A stretch of DNA of 64,000 bases from Marchantia polymorpha subsp. ruderalis (Eukaryota > Streptophyta > Marchantiopsida > Marchantiales > Marchantiaceae), in the NCBI GenBank assembly GCA_037833965.1, contig AP031355.1, positions 17,633,501 through 17,697,500 on the forward strand, written 5' to 3'. The number at the start of each line of letters is the position of its first letter. Position 1 is the first letter of the stretch. The notes below the pieces were generated by a model. That model was not told the DNA's origin, made no database searches, and saw only the letters and a program-made list of their open reading frames with translations. Shown piece after piece: positions 35,920 to 47,400 of the stretch. Both the position numbers and the translations under genes were made by a program.

Positions 35920-37774
35920 GAAGGCACTCGAGAAAACGTGGCGATGATCGGCCAGCAGTCGGACAATTCTGAGGTTCCTCGGACTTCTGAAGTTCAAACC
36001 CTCTCACGAGGACCTCCGGAGAGTAGATTCGCAGTGTCGCATCTGGATGCGAGGTACTCGAATTCAAAGGCTGTTTCCAAATCTCCCAGGAACGTCCGGA
36101 GTACTCCGCGCACTTCGAAACGTCACATGCCGACCGATCGATTCGGCTCGACAACGCTCGCATGTATAAACGAAGCAGCGAGAAGCTACGGATCCATCAC
36201 TAGTACATTGCTCTCGAATTCTTTTTCTTGTACAGTTTCTGCATGAATAGTTCCACGCGGAGTCCATGAGAGTTCGAAATTCGAAAGATGGTGCCAAGCA
36301 TTCTGAATTCTGAAATCTGTACATGGTCAGAACGAAGTTTTCGCTCATCGGTCCAGGACTGTCTCATGAGTTCTGGTCCTTCACGGTTATTCATCTGAGG
36401 CTACTTCGTGTCTTCACTGTCCGGCCAGTCAGAGTTCCTTCTTAAGATGACGCGTTCAGTTCCGTGCGATGCCATTGAAAAGAAAAACTTCTAATTCCCT
36501 CAGATGCAGTTACTGATCGTCTCGTGATCGTCTCGCTCTGGATGTCACTGATGCAGAGTGTGCACTTGCATCTTTCGGTTGGCAAGTGGACCATGAAGAA
36601 GCGCAGCTGCCTTCTGGAAATGCCGTGACGGGTTTCCAATTTCTCAGCCTGAAATATCGATCTATGGTACCTGGGGCACAGGTGTCCTCCTGCTTCTTTG
36701 GCCTTTGCTTGCTCATCTTGTTCGATGGCTCTTGCCATCGAGCCTCCGATTCGAAGCGTCCTCGCTTCTCTGCCACGAGAGGACAAGTTAAGGTGCTCGT
36801 TCGGATACCCTCAATCTTTACAGAATAGGACATTTGTGGAATTAACACTTGTTCTCAAGGCGTGCATCTCGGTCGGTTGTTACGAGGTCTCCGAAAACAT
36901 CTTCTCGGCATTCGAACGAGTCAACAAAAAGTCTTCGCGTAAGAGAAAATCCGTCAACGAAGGTGGCGTCCGCGGAGGAAGATCCTCGATGGGTAATCTG
37001 AGATAACGGAAAGTGGTCGTCGGAACGATTAAATATATTTCCGCATGAAAATTCCGAAAAGCCTCGTCGCTCCCTGCTGCTGGTCGGCGAGAGGAGACCA
37101 ACCACAGGCTCTCAGAAGCCGGATCCCTGCGAGAACCAGTCTCTGGAGTGACCTACGTTTCATGACGGCAGTGTCACGAGGAGGTCGCGCCGATCAGGTA
37201 TCCATGTCGGACGAAAGGATTCATCGCGTCCGGTTACGTACAGAGCGAGGAACGACCAGCTCTGCCCTCGACTGCCGCAGCAGAGCTGATGTCCGCTCCT
37301 TCGATGCTGTCTCTCCCGATCGGGCTCCATCTGTCGAGCTCAGCTGACGTGGGATCGGTGTGCTCGACCCTCAACATCGTCTCATGTCTCTCGAGGTGAC
37401 ATCAGCGCTCCTCGGCCCAGGAATCATCAGGCTCCAACTGCCGAGCTCAGCTCACGGGATCCATTCGCTCGAGGTGACAGCAGCACCCCTCGGCCCACGG
37501 ATCACCAGGTTCTCTCTCTCTCTCTCTCTCTGTGCCTGAGCCCATTTGCCCATTCCTGCTTCCATCGAGGAGTTCACTGCTTCGCTGAATTCAGGGTTCT
37601 GGGGAATTCGGGCGTTTGGACATCGTTTAATAGACGAGTGTTCTCGGATCTTTTGATAGGGCTTCGTTGAGCTCGGTGGTGACCTGAACCTCCATCGGGA
37701 GTGTCTGCGTAACTACGAGCGCAAGGCGATAGCGCAGCGACCGTGACCCCGAGCTGCGACTCGCAATCGAATCG
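35920..37774. other. Intergenic region, no gene seen
   Basis: This covers the 3' flank of the MDP1-like gene and the upstream region of the hydrolase gene. Open frames up to about 120 codons occur on both strands without recognisable features. A short (CT)n microsatellite lies at about 37511-37531. Confidence 0.5.
37511..37531 (+). repeat. (CT)n microsatellite
   Basis: About ten CT units occur about 240 bases upstream of the hydrolase ATG. CT-rich stretches are common in plant 5' leaders and core promoters; a regulatory role is only possible. Confidence 0.8.
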
Positions 37775-38731
37775 ATGGCGGAGGAAGGGGAGAGGATGGC
37801 GAACATGTGGGGGGACATGCCGGAGGACGAGTACTACGCGTCGAAGGGGGTGAAGAACGCGCGCGAGGAGTACGAGAGCCCGCAGGGCAAGCTCTTCACA
37901 CAGTCGTGGCTGCCGGCAGGTGATCAGCCTCCGAAGGGGCTCGTCTGCTGCACGCACGGATACGGGGCCGACAGCGGCTGGACCTTCGAGCTGCTGCCTA
38001 TGGCGCTGGCGCAGCGGGGCTACGCGGCCTTCGCCGCCGACATGCCGGGCTTCGGGCGCTCGTGGGGGATGCCGGGGCTCGTCGAGAATATGGACGCCTC
38101 GTCCGCCTCGCTCGCCAGCTTCTACGACTCGGTGCGCCATCGCCCGGCCTTCCGCTCGCTCCCGGCCTTTCTGTTCGGCGAGTCGATGGGCGGCGCCATT
38201 GCGCTGCTCATTCACCTGCACAGCAGCTCCGACGAGCAGGGCTGGGCCGGGCTCATCCTCTCGGCGCCGCTCATCGGCATCGGCACCGCCATGGCCGTGC
38301 CCGAGGCTCTCCTGGCCAGCTTCAAGAAGCTCAGCCCTCTGGCCGCGCAGGGGCAATTCGTTCCCGACGGGCCCGTCGCCCCGAACGTGTTCCGCGATGT
38401 TGCCCGCCGCGATCTCATTTTCCAGAACCCGCGGCGCTACGTTGGGGCCCCGAGGGCGCAAACGAGGCTGGAGATGGAGCGCATTTGCGACTTCCTGCAG
38501 CAGAATATGGCCAAGGTGTCCGTGCCTTTCCTCGTCCTCCACGGCACCGACGACAACGTCACCGATCCCAATTTGAGCCAGAAGCTCCATGACACGGCTG
38601 CCAGCCACGACAAATCCATCAAATTGTACGAGGGTGCTTTCCATTCTCTCCTCCAGGGTGAGCTCGAGCACGTCCGGGCGCAAGTGCTCGATGATATCAC
38701 GGCCTGGCTCGATGCCAGAAGCAGCAGCTAG
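37775..38731 (+). CDS. Alpha/beta hydrolase, monoacylglycerol lipase / caffeoylshikimate esterase group
   Basis: A single exon encodes 318 residues of the serine hydrolase family that in plants includes monoacylglycerol lipases and caffeoylshikimate esterase. Visible features: oxyanion HGYG at 61-64, nucleophile elbow GESMG with Ser137, acid in HGTDDNV (Asp260) and catalytic His290 in EGAFHSLL. A cap region lies between about 160 and 235 (SAPLIGIG onward). There is no signal peptide or membrane segment, so it is probably cytosolic or peripherally membrane bound. A second in-frame ATG at 37796 would give a product seven residues shorter. The gene is intronless and GC-rich with strong third-position G/C bias, unlike the multi-exon neighbours. 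Substrate cannot be decided from sequence. Confidence 0.9.
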   Translation: MAEEGERMANMWGDMPEDEYYASKGVKNAREEYESPQGKLFTQSWLPAGDQPPKGLVCCTHGYGADSGWTFELLPMALAQRGYAAFAADMPGFGRSWGMPGLVENMDASSASLASFYDSVRHRPAFRSLPAFLFGESMGGAIALLIHLHSSSDEQGWAGLILSAPLIGIGTAMAVPEALLASFKKLSPLAAQGQFVPDGPVAPNVFRDVARRDLIFQNPRRYVGAPRAQTRLEMERICDFLQQNMAKVSVPFLVLHGTDDNVTDPNLSQKLHDTAASHDKSIKLYEGAFHSLLQGELEHVRAQVLDDITAWLDARSSS

Positions 38732-41404
38732 TGCTCCTGCTGCTCCTGCTGCTCCTGCTGCGCGTACCCTCTCCTGCCTGGAGCAGCGCATGAACCGCGA
38801 GCGCCGTCCACCTGCTAGTCCTCCCTGCGTTCATCGACGAGGTGCGAATGAGATGCTCCAGAGTATGCTCCAGAGACGGACGAGTCGGGGGGCGATGGGG
38901 CAATCGAGGAGTGAATGAACCTGCATTCAGTATCGTGGCACGAGTCTGCAGAGAACCTTTAGTTTTACCGAGATTCTCTCTTCTGTTCACTTTGCGGTCT
39001 AGTCTGTGGAGCTATCGTGTCTCAGGACGAATTGGAAACAATCCATTCGTTTCTTGTAGATATGGAGTGCATGCCGAGCTCCGTGATAATACCAGAACTG
39101 CCGGAAACGCCCATTTCTAGTCGATCGATCAAACCCAAATCAAGTGAGGAGAGGCAAAGAGTGGAAACATGGCTACGATCTCGCCATCCCATGCGTCGAT
39201 CACTGATCCATCCGTCTTGTAGCTATTCAAAGTTTTATGCAAGGTCCTAAAAGGTGCAGGAAGGAAGGAAGGACCTTTTGAAAAGAGTGTGATGGAATCT
39301 TTTCGACGTGTTGAAGTTTCACAGACTTGCATTCGGTACCGTGTAATCGGGTGTTCATTACAATGTGTACAAACCTAATTTGAGTAAATACTTTGCATAT
39401 AATGTACAGCCTGTATGGCTCTATAGTCATGGCGTCATGAGAAGCATCTAGCACCGAAGACAAGCCGAAGGTGAAGTTTTGTCAACCAACGCCAAGCGCC
39501 GGGTCTGCCACCCATGGAGTCACATCCATCGGTCCTGTACTTTCTACGAGCAACACCCGAAACTAAGGCCCTCTGTGCGAGAATCAAGCAGAGTCCCATG
39601 CTCTTAGCAAAATCTCAGGTTCCTAAAACAATCGTCCAATTTCCGACACACAAATCTTCTCGACCTGAGATCGAAATTTCTAACAAAAGTTGACCTTGAG
39701 TTCGCTCAGAGTATCGCCCATGCAATCAGCTGTGGAGATCTCGTGGAAACTATCTGCACTGAGCAGACATAGAGGGCGGCTATGGGTTGAAAGAGGCATG
39801 AAAGAGACTCGCAGTGGCCACAGGACACCTCCGATCAAACTTAAGCTCCATTAACAACAGTCGCCCAAGCAATAATGGCAGTGCATGCGGGAAGATAAAG
39901 GCAATCGAAGGAAGAAACTGGTGAGCCATGAGCACTGAGAGCGAAAAGGAGAAGGGGTCGTTGAGTACGTGGGGGTCGATTCTTCCCAGGGTCCACCAAC
40001 AGTCACTGTCCAAGTGAAGGAGACAGGACGAGCTCTGCTGACGCTTGAAACCCCAATCTTTCACAAAGCGTATAGCGACCAAAGTCATGGTTCCGACTTG
40101 AACTAAACACGGATTCTCAGATATGATAAAGAAAAATTCACACCGACTTACGTCACAAAATGCTCAGCCGGAGATCAGCTTCAGACTCGTCGATTGTAAG
40201 GAGTCTGCTCACGAATCTAGAGGGCGGAAAGAGGTTGGCTTCGCACAGAGCCCCACACAGCAGGTGGACATGATCGATCAGATGAACCACCTCTTCATGC
40301 TGTACCTTGCCGTCAAGGCCCAGAAAAGTCGGATCGGAAAATCGGCAGAGTCACATTGACTTTCTCTAAAGGTCCAAGTCTTTCCCAGCGTATGGGAATG
40401 ATGATCCGCAGTCGACAGACCGACACTCTCGATCTGCGTCCTGATGCATTGGAGGCAATGATTGCTTCGGAAATCAGCAACTCGAAACTTAATCTAAAGA
40501 AATCACCGACGGCAAATATCTAGGACGCCTTTCGGAAGCTGCCAGCGGAAGGCGCGCCATGTGTGTGGTCGGCCCTGAGGAGAGAATACAGTGTCCTTAC
40601 GGATTCTGTCGGTTTTTGTGCTGCATTGCTCCGTCTGTAGAATCTATGCACTATTTGGCCCATTTTCTACATAGATGGCAATCTATGTAGGTTTTTCTTT
40701 CTAGAAGCTCCCTCTCAGACCTGTCGGTAGAATTTTTAGTTCTGGCCGGTACACAACTCTCGAGAATGTACCCTGTAGTCTTGATGCTCGCTTGTGGTGG
40801 TGGTGGTCCCTCAGAACATTTCTGATTGCAGCGTGCATAGACTGCAGATCTGTGTCTTGTCCGCAGGCAATGGCTAGTTTTGCATAGACTAATGCATAAC
40901 TCAAACCGAGGTGCCAATCCGACGTTCAGGGAGAATCCTATCGAGTTTCCAAGCATTCTGAGAAGCAGAACAGAGATTTTTGTGATGGCATCTTTTCAGT
41001 GGATTGACGACCTCGGCACCCGGACTGCAAATCATGGGGTGGTCTAAAAGAGAGTGCGGAGTATTAAATTCAAAGAATTTTTTACCAAAGAAGACAGGAT
41101 CACTTCAACATTCACCACTTACAGGGCCAAATCTGCATTATAGCTTCGGTAAGTTTCTCCATACGAAGGCAACAGGACGTGGGCCAAGGTATGCCGGTAT
41201 GGCATGTTTGAAAAAGGCTGCCATAGCTTTGACGGCAACGCGCATGCTCCCTACTCTTGGACATACTGAAATCGGTGTTCTCTTCTATTTTGAAGGATGG
41301 ACGTGATTTGTGTGGAGACGAGGATCACGAGCATTCGGCCCTCCTGTAGCTTGGATGCCTTCAAGAGCGGCAACACCTACCAACTCGAGTCAACGGGTCC
41401 TAGA
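38732..41404. other. Intergenic region between hydrolase and CFAP57
   Basis: This contains the hydrolase 3' flank, with a short TGCTCC repeat at about 38737-38765, and the CFAP57 3' flank. No recognisable gene; open frames are short and unlike known proteins. Confidence 0.5.
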
Positions 41405-44400
41405 CTACGGAGCACCCTTTTCCCTACTCCATTTGTTGCTTCCCGGAGAAGACGTCGGTCTTCCTTGGGGCGACGATGATGCTTCCGAGGGTGTCATAAC
41501 CTGCACCGTCTTCTTAATACCGGGGGATGCACTTCTCGTCGATGCCGTAGTGCTGCTGTACCCACCAAACCTGCCAACACCTTCCATAGGTGGCAGCTCA
41601 CCTCTAGACTTGGGGCGATTCTGCACCAACTCCAGCTCCTGGAGCATGGCCTCTAGGTACGTGATTCTGTCCACTTTCGACGCCAATTCTGTCTCCAGCT
41701 GTACAACCCTGTGACGCAAGTTCTCCTGTTCCATCTGCTGGCTCAGGGTTAATTGGTCTTCCAGACCCTTTGCCAGCGCTGTGAGCTTTCTGGCCGTCGT
41801 AGCCCTATGCTGAGACGCACTTCCGTCTGCCAAGGCTCCCTTCTGTTGGTTCAGCTTGATAATCTTCAATTCCCTTCTCAGTTCATTAAGCTCTTTAATC
41901 AAAGCCACGTTGTCTTGCATGATGTGAAGATGATTCGTATGGTGAGCTTCCATTTCTTTGTGAAGCTTTCGCCGAAGACCAGCAACCTGAACCCAGCAGC
42001 CGAGCATTCGCTGTCAGGTGTTCAATAACGGCGCATGCTTAAAGTAGACATCTATTCTATTTTGAACTGATCCCTTGGATTATGCTTCCTTAAAATCTTG
42101 AATTTAGTCATTAAGTATACACTGAGGTGCGCAGCAGTACCGATCTCTCCAAAAAGTCTCTTTGTCTATTAGTGTCCTTCTCCAGCTCTTCATCGACTGG
42201 AAAGAGAGTGACTTTGTCTTCAACGTACTTTCTGAACACTGATATGACTGCGGACTTCAAAGCCTCAGGATCCTGCAAAAATGTCAGAATTGCCGAAGAT
42301 CATGGGATGAGCTCAAGAGACGGGTTCGTACAAGCGTCATGAGCTTGACTCTCATAGATGTCGTCTATTAAGGTCTCAAATTTAAGACGGTTCAATCTCT
42401 TTGACTACTCTTCAAACCTACTTTGAGCTTGGCTATGCAAACCAAGCCTATTCTTTTTTTATGTAAACACTGTGGGCTCATCCCTGGGCATTCCCTCTCC
42501 TAGTACTAAGTCTAGTTAAGGCTTCGAAGTTAGAGAAGCCCAAGGAAATATTAAAATATGACTTCGATGTCAAAGGTTGTGAAGAAAACATACGGTTATA
42601 AGTTGAGCAAGCTCGTAGTAGTCATGTTGGAAATGTTTAAGCGTAGTTGTGCAGAGTACATTAGCTCGTCTTAGAGCGTCTTCCTCATTCTGAACGCCCT
42701 GGAGTTTCAACTTCAGCTGAGAGATGGCCAAGTCCTTCTTACCGCTCATGGCATGCGACCTGGCACATCAAAGGATTAATAATGACGATGAGGACCTGCA
42801 AGCAACATGAACAAAAGCTGCACAATTCGGCATCTCTGTTCTTACGGGGTTTCGAAACGCATTCAGATCTTCATCTGGTGTAGGTGCCAATGACGACGAT
42901 GGATATGACTTCTACAGCCTGCCGTAATCTGCAAGTTAAATCCTTTCAGACGCTGTAATGACAATGAGCGGAGTTCAAGATTTTGAACAGGTCTAAGACA
43001 GAGTTGACTTCCGGGCTGTTCCAACAACCTCTCCAGTTCAACTTCCATCTTCCTTATTTGATCTTTGGCATCTTGTAGTTCCGCTTCCCTGGGCTCAATC
43101 TGTTCGCTGAGATCCTTGATCTTGAAATCCAACACGAATTTGAACTTCTCGAGCTCCTGGAATGATTTTCGCAATCGATGTGAGCGGTGTAACTTGATGA
43201 AGTGTCTACGAGTAAGATTCTCAACAAGGCTACATTAAACTTGAATAGGTCAACCATCGTCTGAATAGAATAGTTCTTATTCGACGTGGTAAGAGGAAAT
43301 AATCGATGCGTTTTAAAATGCCAAAAACTGACAGTGTCTTGAAGGCAATAGGGCTGAACATAGTTGTCTACCAGATTCTTTCGTTTCATGTCATAGATCC
43401 TCTTCTCCTTCTCTCCAATCGTGTCATCTCTTTCTTGTACATCTTTTTTCAAACCACTGCGGCCGGTCGATGACATTCATGTAGCAAGAGGATATGACAT
43501 GTATAATCCAGATTTTTCAATTGCTCTTGCGAGCAAACAAACTAGGCAACCAGCTACAGTAACCGCAGTTAGCGATCGCTCTCTGATTCACTCAAATTCC
43601 TGCAGTTGAGAAAATATCAATGCCTAGAACTTGGATCGTGACATGGGAAGGTAGAAACAGTACGCAATGTCTCGTTCCAACGACCCAATTATTTCGTAGA
43701 GCTCCTTCTTTTGTTGGAACAGCAACATAAGCTCCTCCCTTTGCTCTTCATTTTCCTTTTGAAATTCGTTGAATTTCTTCTTCATAATCCCGTTCTCACC
43801 TTTCAACCTTGTTACGGTCTCCTTTTCTGCTGCGATCAGCGAATCGTACCTGTTCAGAAAAGGAGACGGTTCAACACACACGTCTTGTGCACCGATTCAA
43901 CTAGATAGTGTATCAGACAGCTCTCACTTCAAGTTCGGTTTGTCATAAGCTACAGACCATCAGGAACAGATAGAGAAGAAAGAAGAAGGTTGATGACCAG
44001 GTGATTGACCGTTCCTTCACAGCCTCGAAGCTTTTACTGCTTTCTGTTTTATTAAGGCATAAAAGTGCACAAGTAAGCAACGTAAACGTTGTTGAATTCC
44101 AATTCATGAGAAATAAGACTTTGCTGAGGTGCGTCCTTTCTTGTAGTAAGACCTGTCTGCTTGTGAAACCTGTTCTCCTCGCGTAGTCAGAGATGGATAC
44201 TATGACGATCTAAATGGGACCCGAAGAAATCTACAAGCGCTACAGCTTTTAGAAACAGCACGCAGTTATCCTTTCTAAATGTGGACCTTGCCCTTCTTTT
44301 GATAGAGACTAACTAGCCTCCTTAAAGCTAGACAAATCCGCATCGGCCGGGACTTGAACCCGGAAAAGCTCCATGGAAGAGTATGTGCCCTTCCACCACC

Positions 44401-47400
44401 GATGCTTTCATTCAGTTGCTGGAGGATCAGCTTCCGGTATTCGCAGGTGGATCAAAGCCGCCAAGTAAATGGACTCTTTAAGCAGCGACGTTTCTTTGAC
44501 TCTAAGATAGTGTAAGAAGTGACAAGCAACTTACTTTTCTTTTTGATCTTCAATCTCCTTGTCCGTGTCTTCTTCCATTTGACGCCTGATTTCCTCAAAG
44601 TCAAGAAGCGCCTGGGCTGCCTCCTCCTTCAGTTTTGCATAAGCATTTTGCTGTACCTCTAACTTGTCTTCATAGGCATCGGTTATGTCCTGTTACAAGA
44701 AGTTCTTCAATAATTTGCAAGCGAGGATCTCTTCGTCACAATAGATGGTGCTGGCAGGTGACACTGTTCTTTGCCCGAAACATTACAAGCACAGATAGGA
44801 CAAATGTAGCAGATTTGTACCACAAGAGCCTTCTCATGTTTTTCGGCCATGATAGCACGGTCCTCCACAAATTCCAACCTCTGAATTTCCTTGTCATTTT
44901 CCAAAGCAGTGTACCTGATCAAACTCAGAAATTCGAATGTTGGTGCGATGCGACGAAGAGACCCTAGACATAAATTGAGGTCGAATGCAGGAAAAATCTT
45001 TATTACTTATGTACTAGCCGTCACTGGAGGATAATGTTGATGGAGACGAGCGCAAGGTAAACTCTGCACACCTTGCAACCTCGACAAGCATCTTCTTTTG
45101 ATACTGCTCTTCCATTTCTGCCAAGCGAACCACCTGCAAGTCTTCCAGTGCTTTGTACTTTTGCTCCAACTCCAACTCCTGCAACATTGCCACTCAAACC
45201 TGAAACTCGGAACATCTACCTTATGAGGTAGTCCTTCAATCGAGTTGCAACCCGGTTTTAGAGAAATTGCAATTCTTTCCCCTTGAATGTGGACACGATT
45301 GGGGTCTATAACGGGATCAGCAAGCTGAATATCCTCCCCATTACCCCCCGGACAGAGGAAAGACAGTAGAAAAAAAAAAAACTACTAACAGTAAGACTGG
45401 ATTGTTCAAAGGGCGGAATGTGTAAGTTTCTCAAAGCAGCAATAGGGACTTCAAAACAATTCCAACCGACACATCAAGCTTTGCTCCTTCAGATGGAAAA
45501 CAATTGGTTTCCTCACATTCTCCTGCGCTGGATGGCATATCCGTAAGGCTTCAAACAACAATTGATGTAGGCAACACAAATGTAAGAACAATCGGAAAGA
45601 AAAGCATCGCAGTTATATGACCTTGTCATTCTTTTGTTGTATGATTGCCTCATATTTTACTTTACTCTCCAGAAAGTCCTTGTCAGAAACATCCGTAAGC
45701 TCCTTGATGCGAAGAGCTATTCCTTCGTCCTTGATCCTGATTTGGTATTCACAGTGGGCTTGAACCTCGGTCACCTAAAACGCATAGATGCAACCATCGA
45801 GCTTTGTACTTAATAAACTTTGTAAAGTTCTCAATTGGGTTGGCTGTTGCCACCAGATTGTGATAAGCAAAACTGATTGACTGACAGAAAACCTTCAGCT
45901 TAAGTTCACATGCCACGACATCGCACTCAGGAACATATACTGACGTACCTGAGTCTCCAAGTCTTGCACTCGTGCTTTCAATTCTTCCAAATCAGCTTTT
46001 AATACAAGCACCTCACTAGTCCAATGAGAGGCGTCCTTCTCGTGTCGGGCTACGTGACTTGCAATCGCTTTCTCCTTGTCTCTAATATCAAATATCACTA
46101 CGGCTCCGTCCTCGCCTCCGCATAGGAGCAAGCTTGAATCGGCTGTAATGACTAGTCGACTGATTGGGGAACCGATGGCTTGGACCTCGTAGAATTCTCC
46201 TGCTCCCAGTACCGGCCTTTCAAGAAACGTCTGAAGAGTTCATAGAGACAGAAGATGACCAATCTACTGCTGACAGGGAGTAGATTCTTAGTACGCCACC
46301 CACAATGACGGTAGAATAACGAGTCCTGACCAAAATGGACACGGATGAGCGTGCAACGAGAGTGACACATGCAACTCATGTAGGAACGGATACTTGAAGC
46401 TAACTGTACAAGTAAGCATTAAAAAGTAATGCATTTTTCACATGCCTGTCAAGGGATATCGACAAGCTCGAACAGCTCCAAACTCCGTTCCGGCAAACAG
46501 GAGACGGCTTCCAAATGGAAGAGCAATTTGAGTAAGAAGTACAGGGAAGAAAAATTCCTGCATTGGGAGACTCACAAATAAGCTCCGACGGAAAGTAATG
46601 TAAATTCGAAGAGCATACATAAGCAGCAACTACTGCGAGTAACTAATTAAGCCACTCATAACATAAACATTAAGGATAAGTAAAATAACGCGATGCAGAC
46701 TGTCACCTACCTTGACCGTAGAGTTTTCATCTAACTCCTTCAGCTTATGATCTGATCCGACTGCGAAGAAAGACTTCGAATCCTTTAAACCTACAACAGA
46801 GGTGTAAACACACCCTTTCATAACATTCTCGCGAGACCGTTTTAGTTCTCGTAGCTGCCATTCATATATAGCTCCATCTATGCCAGCCGTTAACATAGAT
46901 GTGTCATCCGGAGACCACCAGATACTCCGTACCTGCAAGACGAGACAACGGGGAACACTTGTGAAAGGGGCTTCGTACTGAATCTTCTACGGCTGAAAGA
47001 TGTGAAGAAGAAAAACTTCCCATTCTCGTGCTTAAACGATTTCGGAGGTCCACCTTAAGTCTCTCTTCTCCACAGTTTGTTTTAACTGTCTTACGCAGCT
47101 GGTCTTTCCTATTATCCTCGTAGCAGCAAGAACGAGGCCAAAATCGTAGCTTGCTTGTGGACATCTTTGTGGATTTTTAAACATACAGCTGTGTATTCAA
47201 CTGATACTCAGCTAGACGTGCCTGGATGTGCTGAATTTAGGTTCACGGGCTTTAATCAGCCCAGAGGCGTCCAAGATAGTAAGACGCGAAAAACACAAGG
47301 TTGACGGTTGAATGGCGGACAATGATAAAAAACTAACATTCAAACACACATCAAAGAACATACCTTACCATTGTGGGCTCGTAGGTTTCCCAGATTCTCA

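Noticed and set aside
37574..38791. 405-codon open frame on the minus strand
   Set aside because: It is the antisense shadow of the GC-rich hydrolase gene, whose plus-strand product has intact catalytic motifs.
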